Source: JBBIGV01 sp037447335
Lineage (GTDB): Bacteria > Bacteroidota > Ignavibacteria > Ignavibacteriales > Ignavibacteriaceae
Length of the DNA: 32,597 bases
Assembly (NCBI GenBank): GCA_037447335.1
Contig: JBBIGV010000035.1
Coordinates: forward strand, 1-32,597
Reading direction: 5' to 3'
Part shown: piece after piece, positions 25,094 through 32,597 of the stretch
Layout of the letters: each line of letters begins with the position of its first letter
Position numbering within the stretch: position 1 is the stretch's first letter
Notes under the pieces: model-generated
What the model was told of the DNA's origin: nothing
The model's database searches: none
What the model saw: only the letters and a program-made list of their open reading frames with translations
Translations under genes and position numbers: made by a program

Positions 25094-26911
25094 TTATTCG
25101 TTCTCTGGTTTTGTGATACTGGAATCTTCACCAACTTCAAATATCGGGAAATCAGTTGTATCAATTGTACCGGTTTCGGAATTCTTCACTTCCTGGACCG
25201 AAACTTTGTCGAGTTTGTGCAGGGTGATGTAATTCTGGATTTCCTCTTCTGATTTTTCCTTTAGTGCAGCAATAGCGCTGAGAACTATCTTTTTATTTTC
25301 TTTGTCGAATTCAATTACCTTTAATGGTAACTCAGATTCAACCGGAAAATGATTAGCAATATTCTTTATCTTTGAAGGAGTAAGCTGAGTTGCCGGAACA
25401 AATCCATCAACGTCATCCGGCAGTTCGGCAATGAGCCCTTTTTCAATTATTCTAACAACTTTTCCGTTTGTGATAGAACCAACCTGATAAGTTTTTTCAA
25501 AAGCTTCCCATGGATTATCGTGTATCTGTTTATGTCCCAGAGATATCTTTCTTTGATCAACATCAACGCTAAGCACTGTTACATCAAGCTTTTCACCCTT
25601 TTTAACAACTTCACCGGGATGACGGATTTTCTTCGTCCAGGAAAGGTCAGAGATATGAACAAGACCATCAACGCCTGGCTCAAGTTCAACAAATACTCCA
25701 AAGTTGGTAAGATTGCGTGCAATACCGGAGTGCTGAGATCCAACAGGGTATTTTTGCATCAGGCTTTCCCATGGGTCCGGTTGAAGCTGCTTAATGCCCA
25801 GGGATATTTTTTTGTCTTCTTTATCGAGACTTAAGATCACCGCTTCAACAGTCTGACCCATTGATACAACTTGTGAAGGATGTTTAATGTGTTGAGTCCA
25901 GCTCATTTCAGAATTGTGTATGAGACCCTCAATTCCTTTCTCAATTTCGATGAATGCGCCGTAATCGGTAAGAGATACAACTCTTCCGTTAACTCTGTCA
26001 CCAAGCTTGAATCTTTCCTCAATATTTTCCCATGGATGAGGAAGAAGCTTTTTAAGACTAAGCGAAATTCTTTTTTTATCGTCATCGAAGTCTGTAACAA
26101 CAACTTTAATTGTTGCATCAAGCTTAACAACTTCATTTGGATGGTTTATCCTTCCCCAGCTTAAGTCGGTTATGTGAATAAGCCCATCAACACCTCCGAG
26201 ATCAACAAACACACCGAAATCTGTGATAGCTTTCACGGTTCCCTCAAGTATTTGCCCCTTTTCAAGGCTGTTGAGGATCGCCTCTCTCTGATCAGAAATT
26301 TCTTCTTCGACAAGAACTTTGTGGGAAACGACAACATTTTCAGTAGGGATGTTAATCTTAACAACTTTAAAGTCCATAGTTTGACCGACAAAAGCGTCAA
26401 AGTCTCTGATTGGTCTGATATCAATCTGAGAGCCCGGCAGGAATGCCTCCATTCCCATCAGGTCTACAACCATACCGCCTTTAATACGTTTAATAATTTT
26501 GCCGGATAAGATTTCACCTGTTTCATAAGAGCTAACAACTTTTTTCCATATCTTAAGGAAGTCGGCTCTTTGTTTACTAAGAACGAGATTTCCTTCCTGA
26601 TCTTCAACACTATCAAGAACAACTTCAACTTCTTTTCCGATCTCAAAATCATCAGGGCTTGAAAACTCATTTTTTTGTATAGAGCCTTCAGATTTAAATC
26701 CTACATCCAGGATAACATAATCGCCCTGAACACGCACGATTGTTCCTTTAATGATCTCGCCTTCCTTTACATCCCTGAATGATTCAGAATAAAGGTCGGC
26801 TAACTTTTTAAACTCATCTTCCGAGTAATGGTCGAGGTGAAATTTATTCTTAGCCTTCTCGTAATCATCGGTTGTAGCTGCCTTCTTTTTAACTTTTGTC
26901 TCTACGGACAT
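25094..26911 (-). CDS. rpsA: 30S ribosomal protein S1
   Basis: Binds mRNA and brings it to the 30S subunit. The 605-residue chain has six S1 RNA-binding domains in tandem, beginning at about residues 52, 133, 218, 305, 390 and 477. Typical cores are 'FGVFVDLGGVDGLIHITDLSWGR' in the third and 'FGVFVELEPGVDGLVHISDLSWT' in the fifth. A lysine-rich head (1-40) and acidic tail complete it. The ATG at 26911 has a perfect AGGAGG (26916-26921) four bases away, the best SD in the window. cmk upstream is the classic cmk-rpsA order, here with a 102-base gap that holds room for a separate promoter. Confidence 0.96.
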   Translation of the reverse strand: MSVETKVKKKAATTDDYEKAKNKFHLDHYSEDEFKKLADLYSESFRDVKEGEIIKGTIVRVQGDYVILDVGFKSEGSIQKNEFSSPDDFEIGKEVEVVLDSVEDQEGNLVLSKQRADFLKIWKKVVSSYETGEILSGKIIKRIKGGMVVDLMGMEAFLPGSQIDIRPIRDFDAFVGQTMDFKVVKINIPTENVVVSHKVLVEEEISDQREAILNSLEKGQILEGTVKAITDFGVFVDLGGVDGLIHITDLSWGRINHPNEVVKLDATIKVVVTDFDDDKKRISLSLKKLLPHPWENIEERFKLGDRVNGRVVSLTDYGAFIEIEKGIEGLIHNSEMSWTQHIKHPSQVVSMGQTVEAVILSLDKEDKKISLGIKQLQPDPWESLMQKYPVGSQHSGIARNLTNFGVFVELEPGVDGLVHISDLSWTKKIRHPGEVVKKGEKLDVTVLSVDVDQRKISLGHKQIHDNPWEAFEKTYQVGSITNGKVVRIIEKGLIAELPDDVDGFVPATQLTPSKIKNIANHFPVESELPLKVIEFDKENKKIVLSAIAALKEKSEEEIQNYITLHKLDKVSVQEVKNSETGTIDTTDFPIFEVGEDSSITKPENE

Positions 26912-27013
26912 TGGTCCTCCTGGTAATAAATTGTATCCGCATTCTTACTTAAAACCATCAGAAAAGTAATTCTGCAGATCGGTTTAGTTTTACATTTAGT
27001 AGTTAACGATGGT

Positions 27014-27724
27014 TTAGGAATTCTCCTGTAATAAAATTTTTATTCCTTTTTTATTTGCTGTTTCAAGAACTTTTTCAAGAATAAGATTCACCTGTTCTTC
27101 AATGGTGAATCGTGAAGTATCAATTTCAATGGCATCCGGTGATTTAACGAGAGGGCTAACTTCGCGTGTTGTATCAATTTTATCTCTTTGAACAAGGCTT
27201 TTTTTAATTTCTTCCACAGGTATAATTTTACCTGCCATCTCATATTCCTTAGTACGTCTGATTGCTCTCTCGTCAAGAGTAGCGGTAAGAAAGAATTTTA
27301 TATCAGCATCAGGGAACACAACAGCTCCAATGTCTCTTCCTTCCATAACCACACCCGGCGCATGTTTTGCCATTTCCCGCTGCTTTTGAACCAGTATGTG
27401 CCTTACTTCTTCAATTTTACTTACATCACTTACATTAGAATTAACTTCCATTGTGCGGATATCGTCAGTGATTTCCGTATTATCAACCCAAACTCTTGTA
27501 ATTCCATTAACAAATTGGAGTTTAATATCTGTTGATCGGGCTAATTCAATAATGTCTTCATCATTATTAAGAACGTTTGATTTAAGGGCGAGATATGTTA
27601 CTGCCCTGTACATAGCACCTGTATCAATATAAAGATAGCCTAACCGCATTGCTGCTAGCTTTGCTGAAGTGCTCTTTCCGGATCCTGCCGGACCGTCAAT
27701 AGCAATTATAAATTTTTGCGGCAT
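27014..27724 (-). CDS. cmk: Cytidylate kinase
   Basis: Phosphorylates CMP and dCMP to the diphosphates. The P-loop is 'IAIDGPAGSGKSTSAKL', followed by 'YIDTGAMYRAVTYLAL', 'VVMEGRDIGAVVFPDADIKFFLTA' and 'LVQRDKIDTTREVSPL', all family hallmarks. I chose the ATG at 27724 ('MPQKFIIAIDGP', 236 residues). A TTG nine bases upstream in frame (27733) is possible, but neither has a clear SD. A weak CCCA/TGGG hairpin with TTTT after it (27757-27769) lies just upstream and may end dnaX transcripts. The next gene is rpsA, and its pairing with cmk is conserved in many bacteria. Confidence 0.95.
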   Translation of the reverse strand: MPQKFIIAIDGPAGSGKSTSAKLAAMRLGYLYIDTGAMYRAVTYLALKSNVLNNDEDIIELARSTDIKLQFVNGITRVWVDNTEITDDIRTMEVNSNVSDVSKIEEVRHILVQKQREMAKHAPGVVMEGRDIGAVVFPDADIKFFLTATLDERAIRRTKEYEMAGKIIPVEEIKKSLVQRDKIDTTREVSPLVKSPDAIEIDTSRFTIEEQVNLILEKVLETANKKGIKILLQENS

Positions 27725-27831
27725 AGGGCACAAAAATATGCATATTATAGCTAAAACCCAAAAAATGGGCGCACTTAAATTCTATTTAAAAAACGTGATT
27801 TTGATTAATAAGCACAGCCACGCGCATAAAA

Positions 27832-29478
27832 TTATCCGATTTCCTCGCTGCCCAATTCTGTAATAATTGCGTTGACGAGAGAGTTCCCGGAATCTGTCTT
27901 TTTGGTTGGTTTTGCATTAAGATTTTTTTGGGGGAAACCACCAGCCGGGGGATGATTCTCGGTAAGATTTAGTGAGATTTTCCGCCCGAATACTTCCATT
28001 GCTTTGCGGTTAAGGTAATCATTGTACATTGTAAAAGTTTGTTTACCTTCATCGTCAATGTAAGCATTGAGCTTTGTTCCTTCTAAATTTACCGGCTGCA
28101 ATCTGTTCATTATTGGACCGAGAATAAATGATTTGCCTTCTGATGCGGAGTTAACGAATTCTTCCCACTTTTTTACAATCATATCGAAATTAAATTCGTT
28201 AGTGGTGCCAAATGATTGTTCTTTTATAAAATCATCCGAAGGTTTTTTCTTAGCCTCTGGGTAAGCGGAGACTTGTTTTCGGCTATTAGAATCAAAACCG
28301 GGTGCTGCCGGCTTATCCTCTGCATATGATGGAGAATAGTTGATTGAACTATCAGCACTAAATTTTGCTATCAGATCAGAAATAGAAGCGCTCTTTTCTA
28401 ATCCGATTAAATGGCTTAAAGAAATTTCAATTTTAAGTTTTTGATTTTGGGAAAACCGGAGTTCTTGTTGGGTCTTGTTCAGGAAGTTAAGTATTCTAAG
28501 CAGATCCGCTTCCGAGAACTGATTAATGTATTCGGGGTATTTCGATTTATAAACCTCCGCTGATTCAACTAAACCTGAACTGCCGGTAATAACAACTGTA
28601 AGAATATTTCTGAAATGTTCAACCAGCCCATCCATAAAGTCAACAAAATTCCATCCGTTATTATATATAACATCAGTTATCTCAAATACGGATTGATAAT
28701 TCTTATGAATAACGGCATCAGAAATATTGAAATAAATATCATCATCAATCAGGTTAAGCATTTTAGCAACCGTATCGGAATCAATTTTCTTCCCGCAGAA
28801 AGAAACTACCTGGTCGAAGAAACTTTCTGCATCCCGCAATGCGCCGTCAGCTTTTTTAGCAATGATTGTTAATGATTTATCATCAACCTGAATTCCCTCA
28901 GCATCAGCTATTTTAGCGAGAAGGGATTTAATTGTATCAAGCTGAATTCTTCTGAAATCAAACCTTTGACAGCGAGATATAATTGTTAAAGGAACTTTAT
29001 GCACATCGGTAGTTGCAAAAATAAAAATTGTATGAGACGGCGGCTCTTCAAGTGTCTTCAGAAACGCATTGAAGGATTCACGTGTAAGCATGTGAACTTC
29101 ATCGATTATATAAACTTTGTACTTACCTTTAGTTGGGGCGTACTTAACGGAATCGCGTAATGCCCGAACTTCATCAATACCACGGTTTGAAGCTCCATCA
29201 ATTTCGATTATATCAAGTGATTGTGAATTAAGAATGGATTTACACATCTCACAATTATCACAAGGCTCAAAATCTTCAGGAGCCAGGCAATTCAGTGTTT
29301 TAGCAAGAATTCTGGCTGTAGTTGTTTTGCCAACGCCTCTCGGACCTGTAAACAGATAAGCGTGAGCTATACGGTCTGTTTTGATTGCATTTTTTAAAGT
29401 TTCTGTGATGTGTTCCTGTCCAACTACATCTTTAAATAATTGCGGACGCCATTTTCGTGCAGTAACTAAAAAAGACAT
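27832..29478 (-). CDS. dnaX: DNA polymerase III subunit gamma/tau (clamp loader)
   Basis: The motor subunit of the clamp loader that places the sliding clamp on DNA. Residues 1-370 form the AAA+ region: Walker A 'GPRGVGKTT' (Lys51), a zinc knuckle of Cys64, Cys73, Cys76 and Cys79, Walker B with 'IIDEVH' (126-129), 'FLKTLEEPPSH', and the sensor 'ISRCQRFDFRRI'. The rest (370-548) is a low-complexity linker and a short C-terminal domain, giving a moderate length between the short gamma and long tau forms. A run of seven As on the coding strand (27923-27929) sits near the end and would only clip about 30 residues if it slipped. It starts 17 bases after the msrC gene. Confidence 0.96.
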   Translation of the reverse strand: MSFLVTARKWRPQLFKDVVGQEHITETLKNAIKTDRIAHAYLFTGPRGVGKTTTARILAKTLNCLAPEDFEPCDNCEMCKSILNSQSLDIIEIDGASNRGIDEVRALRDSVKYAPTKGKYKVYIIDEVHMLTRESFNAFLKTLEEPPSHTIFIFATTDVHKVPLTIISRCQRFDFRRIQLDTIKSLLAKIADAEGIQVDDKSLTIIAKKADGALRDAESFFDQVVSFCGKKIDSDTVAKMLNLIDDDIYFNISDAVIHKNYQSVFEITDVIYNNGWNFVDFMDGLVEHFRNILTVVITGSSGLVESAEVYKSKYPEYINQFSEADLLRILNFLNKTQQELRFSQNQKLKIEISLSHLIGLEKSASISDLIAKFSADSSINYSPSYAEDKPAAPGFDSNSRKQVSAYPEAKKKPSDDFIKEQSFGTTNEFNFDMIVKKWEEFVNSASEGKSFILGPIMNRLQPVNLEGTKLNAYIDDEGKQTFTMYNDYLNRKAMEVFGRKISLNLTENHPPAGGFPQKNLNAKPTKKTDSGNSLVNAIITELGSEEIG

Positions 29479-29495
29479 ATGATTTATTTTTTTTG

Positions 29496-29984
29496 TTAAA
29501 GAATTTTTTTACTTAAGAAAGAACAAATTTCTTCAAGATACTTTGCATCAGTTTCATCAAAGGCATTGTATTCGTTACTGTCAAGGTCAAGTACGCCGAA
29601 CAACTCATTATCTTTTAATACAGGAATAACAATTTCTGATTTTGAATCTACATCACATGCAATATGCCCGGGGAAGTTATTCACATCCGGCACGATGATG
29701 GTTTTCATCTCAGCAGCAGCAGTTCCGCATACACCTTTATTCATTTCAATATTTGTGCATGCAACCTTCCCCTGGAAAGGTCCCAATCGGAGCTTGCTTC
29801 CATCAAAAATATAAAAACCGATCCAACTGACCTTATCAAATGTTTGTTTTAATGCTGCCGAGAGGTTTGCTAAAGATGAAATCACATTATCTTCTTTGGT
29901 TAAGAGATTAGTTAATTGCTTAATAAGCAGCTCATACTTCCGGGTTAAGCTCAGAGAAGAATCTGTTGTTAAAGTTTCAGCCAA
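29496..29984 (-). CDS. msrC: Free methionine-R-sulfoxide reductase (GAF domain)
   Basis: Reduces free methionine-R-sulfoxide to methionine, repairing oxidised amino acid. The 162 residues are a single GAF domain with the three family cysteines: Cys76 ('GKVACTNI'), Cys86 ('GVCGTAAAE') and Cys110 ('FPGHIACDVDS'). 'SWIGFYIFDG' and 'LGPFQGK' shape the pocket. The start is TTG at 29984, directly following the TAA of lon (TAATTG), with no own SD. No alternative in-frame ATG is possible before the catalytic region, so translation likely depends on ribosomes leaving lon. Joining to lon links repair of oxidised methionine with proteolysis of damaged proteins. Confidence 0.92.
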   Translation of the reverse strand: MAETLTTDSSLSLTRKYELLIKQLTNLLTKEDNVISSLANLSAALKQTFDKVSWIGFYIFDGSKLRLGPFQGKVACTNIEMNKGVCGTAAAEMKTIIVPDVNNFPGHIACDVDSKSEIVIPVLKDNELFGVLDLDSNEYNAFDETDAKYLEEICSFLSKKIL

Positions 29985-32444
29985 TTATTTTAGTTTTCTT
30001 TTTGATTTAGTTGTTGTTTTCTTCGATTTCGTTGCAGCAGTATTTTTTTTCAGTTTTACAGAAGGAAACACATAAGGTATTGCATCTTCAACCCTTTCGA
30101 TCGGGATGATGTTTAACCCGTCTGTAACTTTTGTGGAAATATCCTTCAGGTCTATCTCGTTTTCTTTCGGAATTAAAACGGTTTTAAGGTCGTAACGTTT
30201 GGCAGCAAGAAGTTTTTCATTTAAACCTCCTATGGCAAGTATATTACCTCTAAGCGTAATTTCACCGGTCATTGCAACATCATTTGATGCCTGCCAGCCG
30301 CTTACCGCCGAAAGCAGCGCCATTGCCATAGTTATTCCAGCAGATGGTCCGTCTTTAGGAATAGAACCTTCAGGCAGATGTACGTGAACTTCTTTTCCTT
30401 TAAAGAAATCAGGGTTCAAACCAAATTGGGGTGCCATAGACCTGATGTAACTTAAAGCTGCCTGTGCAGATTCTTTCATAACATTTCCAAGCTGACCTGT
30501 CAGGGTCAGCTTACCATTACCATTCATAATTGTAACGTCAACTGTAAGAATTTCACCGCCAACATTTGTCCACGCTAAACCTGTAACGCTTCCAACACGG
30601 TTTTCTTTTGTATGCCGCTGATACCTGAAGCGGGGAACCTTTAGATATTCTTCAATCTTATTTTCATCAATAACATATTTCTTATTAGCCTTACTCTTGC
30701 CATTGTTAGATTCGTTAACTATAATTTCACGTGCAAGTTTTCTACAAATTGAAGCCAGCTCTCTCTCGAGATTTCTTACGCCTGCTTCTCTTGTATAGCC
30801 TGTAATTATTTTCCTGACAGCATCATCTTTTAATATGATATTTCTTTTCTTTAACCCATGAGCTTCAAGTTGTTTTGGGATAAGATGTCTTTTTGCAATT
30901 TCAACTTTTTCATGCTCCAGGTAGCTGGAAAGTTCAATTATCTCCATTCTATCCTGAAGAGGGAGGGGGATGTTATACCTGACGTTTGCAGTAGTAATGA
31001 ACATCACCTGTGAAAGATCGTAATCAACTTCAAGATAGTGATCATTGAATGAATGATTTTGTTCGGGGTCAAGAACTTCAAGCATAGCAGATGATGGATC
31101 ACCGCGAAAGTCCATGCTCATCTTATCAATTTCATCCAGAAGCATAACCGGATTTATTGTGCCGGCTTTTTTCATTGATTGAATTATTTTCCCGGGCATA
31201 GAGCCAATATAAGTTCGCCTGTGTCCGCGTATTTCAGCTTCATCACGAACGCCACCCAGACTTATTCTCACAAATTTTCTTCCGAGCGCCCTTGCAATTG
31301 ATTTTCCTAAGGAAGTTTTTCCTACTCCGGGAGGTCCTGTAAAGCATAAAATTTGTCCGCGCATCTGCTTAACTAAATTCAGTACGGCAATATTTTCGAT
31401 AATTCTTTCTTTAGGTTTTGTTAATCCGTAATGATCTTCATCAAGAATTTTTTGTACGTGGTTTATATCAAGATGATCTTCTGTTCTTTTTTCCCATGGA
31501 ACTTCAAGCAGCCAGTCAAGATAATTACGGATCACAGTATTTTCAGGAGACATTGGAGGTGTTTTCTTAAGTTTCCCGAGTTCCTCAAGTGCTTTAGCTT
31601 CAACATCAGCGGGCATTTTAGCACTTTTAATCTGATCTCTTATTTTAACAAATTCCGGCGAACCATCTTCATCATCTCCAAGCTCATCCTGAAGGATCTT
31701 TATTTGTTCCTGAATAATAAACTTGCGCTGAGTTTTGGCGATATTCTCCTGAACCTTTGTATCAATTTCTTTTTCTATTTTAAGAATGTCAATTTCTGAG
31801 TTCAGAATTTTAATTGCTTCGTAGTACTGCTCCTTCAAAGTATTACATTGAAGTATTATCTGCTTGACTTCAATGGTTTGATTTATGTTTGCGGCAACAT
31901 AAAAGAGTTTCCGGTCAGGCTCTTCAATATTTTCAAAAGCGGCTACGGTTTCGTTCGGGATATTTCTGCTTATTTTAACGTATTCTTTGAAAAGCTGGGC
32001 TAACTGCCGCTGCATTGCATTCATTTCTTGATCATTTTCAGCAGATGGCAGAATAACTTCAATACGTCCTTCGAAAAAATCTTTTCTGGCGGTGTATTCA
32101 ATTATTCTTCCCTGAAGAAGTCCATCAACCAGGATTTTCATTAATCCATTTGGAAGCTTAAGTATCTGCACTATCTTAGCTATAGTTCCTTCGCGGTAAA
32201 TATCTTCTTTTTGCGGGTCTTCAATATTGGATTTCTTTTGGGTTGCAAGAAAAATGTACTTGGTTTTATCTAGTGCAAAATTAGCTGCTCTGATTGACTG
32301 TTCTCTGCCAACAAGTACCGGAAAAATCATATATGGAAAAATTACAATATCTCTCAGAGGTAGTATCGGTAACACCTCGGGTAAGTCCTCAACTATCGAC
32401 TCCTCAACTAAACTATCAATTTCCTTATCAATGGTTTTACTCAA
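29985..32444 (-). CDS. lon: ATP-dependent protease Lon
   Basis: Degrades misfolded and some regulatory proteins in the cytoplasm. The 819 residues begin with a LON substrate-binding domain ('LPILPLRDIVIFPYMIFPV'). A coiled-coil and AAA+ module follow, with Walker A 'GPPGVGKTSLGKS' (Lys376) and 'MLLDEIDKM'. The serine protease domain has Ser701 ('KDGPSAGITMA') and Lys744 ('NEKLLAAKR') as dyad. A lysine-rich tail of about 25 residues ends it. The start is TTG at 32444: AAGGAG lies five bases upstream, and the next ATG would cut into the N domain. It heads the minus-strand lon-msrC-dnaX unit. An inverted repeat upstream may be an operator. Confidence 0.96.
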   Translation of the reverse strand: MSKTIDKEIDSLVEESIVEDLPEVLPILPLRDIVIFPYMIFPVLVGREQSIRAANFALDKTKYIFLATQKKSNIEDPQKEDIYREGTIAKIVQILKLPNGLMKILVDGLLQGRIIEYTARKDFFEGRIEVILPSAENDQEMNAMQRQLAQLFKEYVKISRNIPNETVAAFENIEEPDRKLFYVAANINQTIEVKQIILQCNTLKEQYYEAIKILNSEIDILKIEKEIDTKVQENIAKTQRKFIIQEQIKILQDELGDDEDGSPEFVKIRDQIKSAKMPADVEAKALEELGKLKKTPPMSPENTVIRNYLDWLLEVPWEKRTEDHLDINHVQKILDEDHYGLTKPKERIIENIAVLNLVKQMRGQILCFTGPPGVGKTSLGKSIARALGRKFVRISLGGVRDEAEIRGHRRTYIGSMPGKIIQSMKKAGTINPVMLLDEIDKMSMDFRGDPSSAMLEVLDPEQNHSFNDHYLEVDYDLSQVMFITTANVRYNIPLPLQDRMEIIELSSYLEHEKVEIAKRHLIPKQLEAHGLKKRNIILKDDAVRKIITGYTREAGVRNLERELASICRKLAREIIVNESNNGKSKANKKYVIDENKIEEYLKVPRFRYQRHTKENRVGSVTGLAWTNVGGEILTVDVTIMNGNGKLTLTGQLGNVMKESAQAALSYIRSMAPQFGLNPDFFKGKEVHVHLPEGSIPKDGPSAGITMAMALLSAVSGWQASNDVAMTGEITLRGNILAIGGLNEKLLAAKRYDLKTVLIPKENEIDLKDISTKVTDGLNIIPIERVEDAIPYVFPSVKLKKNTAATKSKKTTTKSKRKLK

Positions 32445-32497
32445 TTAAACTCCTTAATCTGATTATTAACTTAAATGATTTGAAATATACCAAAATT

Positions 32498-32518
32498 CAT
32501 TCCTGCTATCAAGGAATG
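32498..32518. promoter_or_regulatory. Inverted repeat upstream of lon (possible operator)
   Basis: CATTCCT (32498-32504) and AGGAATG (32512-32518) are exact inverted copies with a 7-base spacer, 54 bases upstream of the lon start. The layout suits a dimeric repressor. It is not the CIRCE sequence bound by HrcA, and I know no regulator for it. Confidence 0.4.
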
Positions 32519-32597
32519 CAAAAATCTGTTGCATAAAGTAATAAATATCTTAAATCCGATATAGAGCATAAAATGGATGCATTTTACTGCGCAGTTC

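Noticed and set aside
27757..27769. CCCA/TGGG hairpin with TTTT between dnaX and cmk as a terminator
   Set aside because: Only four pairs; too weak to call as a feature by itself.
27923..27929. Run of seven As in dnaX as a programmed frameshift site for a gamma form
   Set aside because: It lies about 30 codons from the end, so a slip would not separate AAA+ gamma from tau, and no stimulatory structure is visible.
32445..32597. CIRCE-type heat-shock operator upstream of lon
   Set aside because: The TTAGCACTC/GAGTGCTAA pattern is absent; only an unrelated inverted repeat is present.
1..32597. CRISPR array or intact insertion sequence
   Set aside because: No regularly spaced direct repeats of CRISPR length and no transposase frame were found.

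Overview
The window looks like an AT-rich chromosome segment from the Ignavibacteria (Ignavibacteriota, next to Bacteroidota/Chlorobiota). Evidence for this is two secreted proteins ending in type IX secretion (T9SS) sorting domains with the 'NYPNPFNP' opening, OmpA-family porins, DUF4783 and DUF5683 family proteins, and a choice-of-anchor V-like protein. Unlike many Bacteroidetes, several genes carry good Shine-Dalgarno (SD) sequences (rpsA AGGAGG, lon AAGGAG). The assignment is by inference from protein content, not from a marker-gene comparison.

Layout. 1-1225: remnant of an acquired segment, the N-terminal piece of a type IIG (Eco57I-like) restriction-modification enzyme, frameshifted and truncated, followed by a stretch with a 21-bp-arm hairpin and short direct repeats. 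1297-2700: an OmpA protein with four thrombospondin type 3 repeats (minus strand). 2701-3330: AT-rich non-coding stretch with a tRNA-Pro(CGG) and a palindrome. 3332-4468: a second OmpA-family porin with its terminator. 4570-7491: the pyrimidine operon pyrR-pyrB-pyrC, preceded by what reads as a complete Bacillus-type PyrR attenuator (PyrR-binding loop, antiterminator, terminator). 7638-8453: a lipoprotein with a fibronectin III domain.

8529-19555: a tightly packed six-gene run: DUF4783-like protein, a 1282-residue NtrY-like multi-membrane histidine kinase, an AddA-like helicase-nuclease (ATGA overlap), an FMN split-barrel protein, an SpmA-SpmB fusion membrane protein and a D-2-hydroxyacid dehydrogenase. 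19654-22899: two T9SS cargo proteins, an M14 carboxypeptidase and a choice-of-anchor V-like protein, sharing the same C-terminal module.

22904-32444: everything is on the minus strand and is mostly housekeeping. In transcription order: lon, free methionine-R-sulfoxide reductase, dnaX, cmk, rpsA, mtaB, and a DUF5683 protein. The plus-strand and minus-strand blocks converge at about 22900. The terminator of the plus block lies inside the last codons of the minus-strand DUF5683 gene.

The clearest item for follow-up is the PyrR attenuator, because this mechanism is best known from Firmicutes. Second-tier items are the kinase/helicase-nuclease gene run, the Fe-S cysteine pattern in a stand-alone AddA-like protein, and the decayed RM cassette with its hairpin-rich flank. 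I see no CRISPR array, no intact insertion sequence, no prophage and no rRNA.
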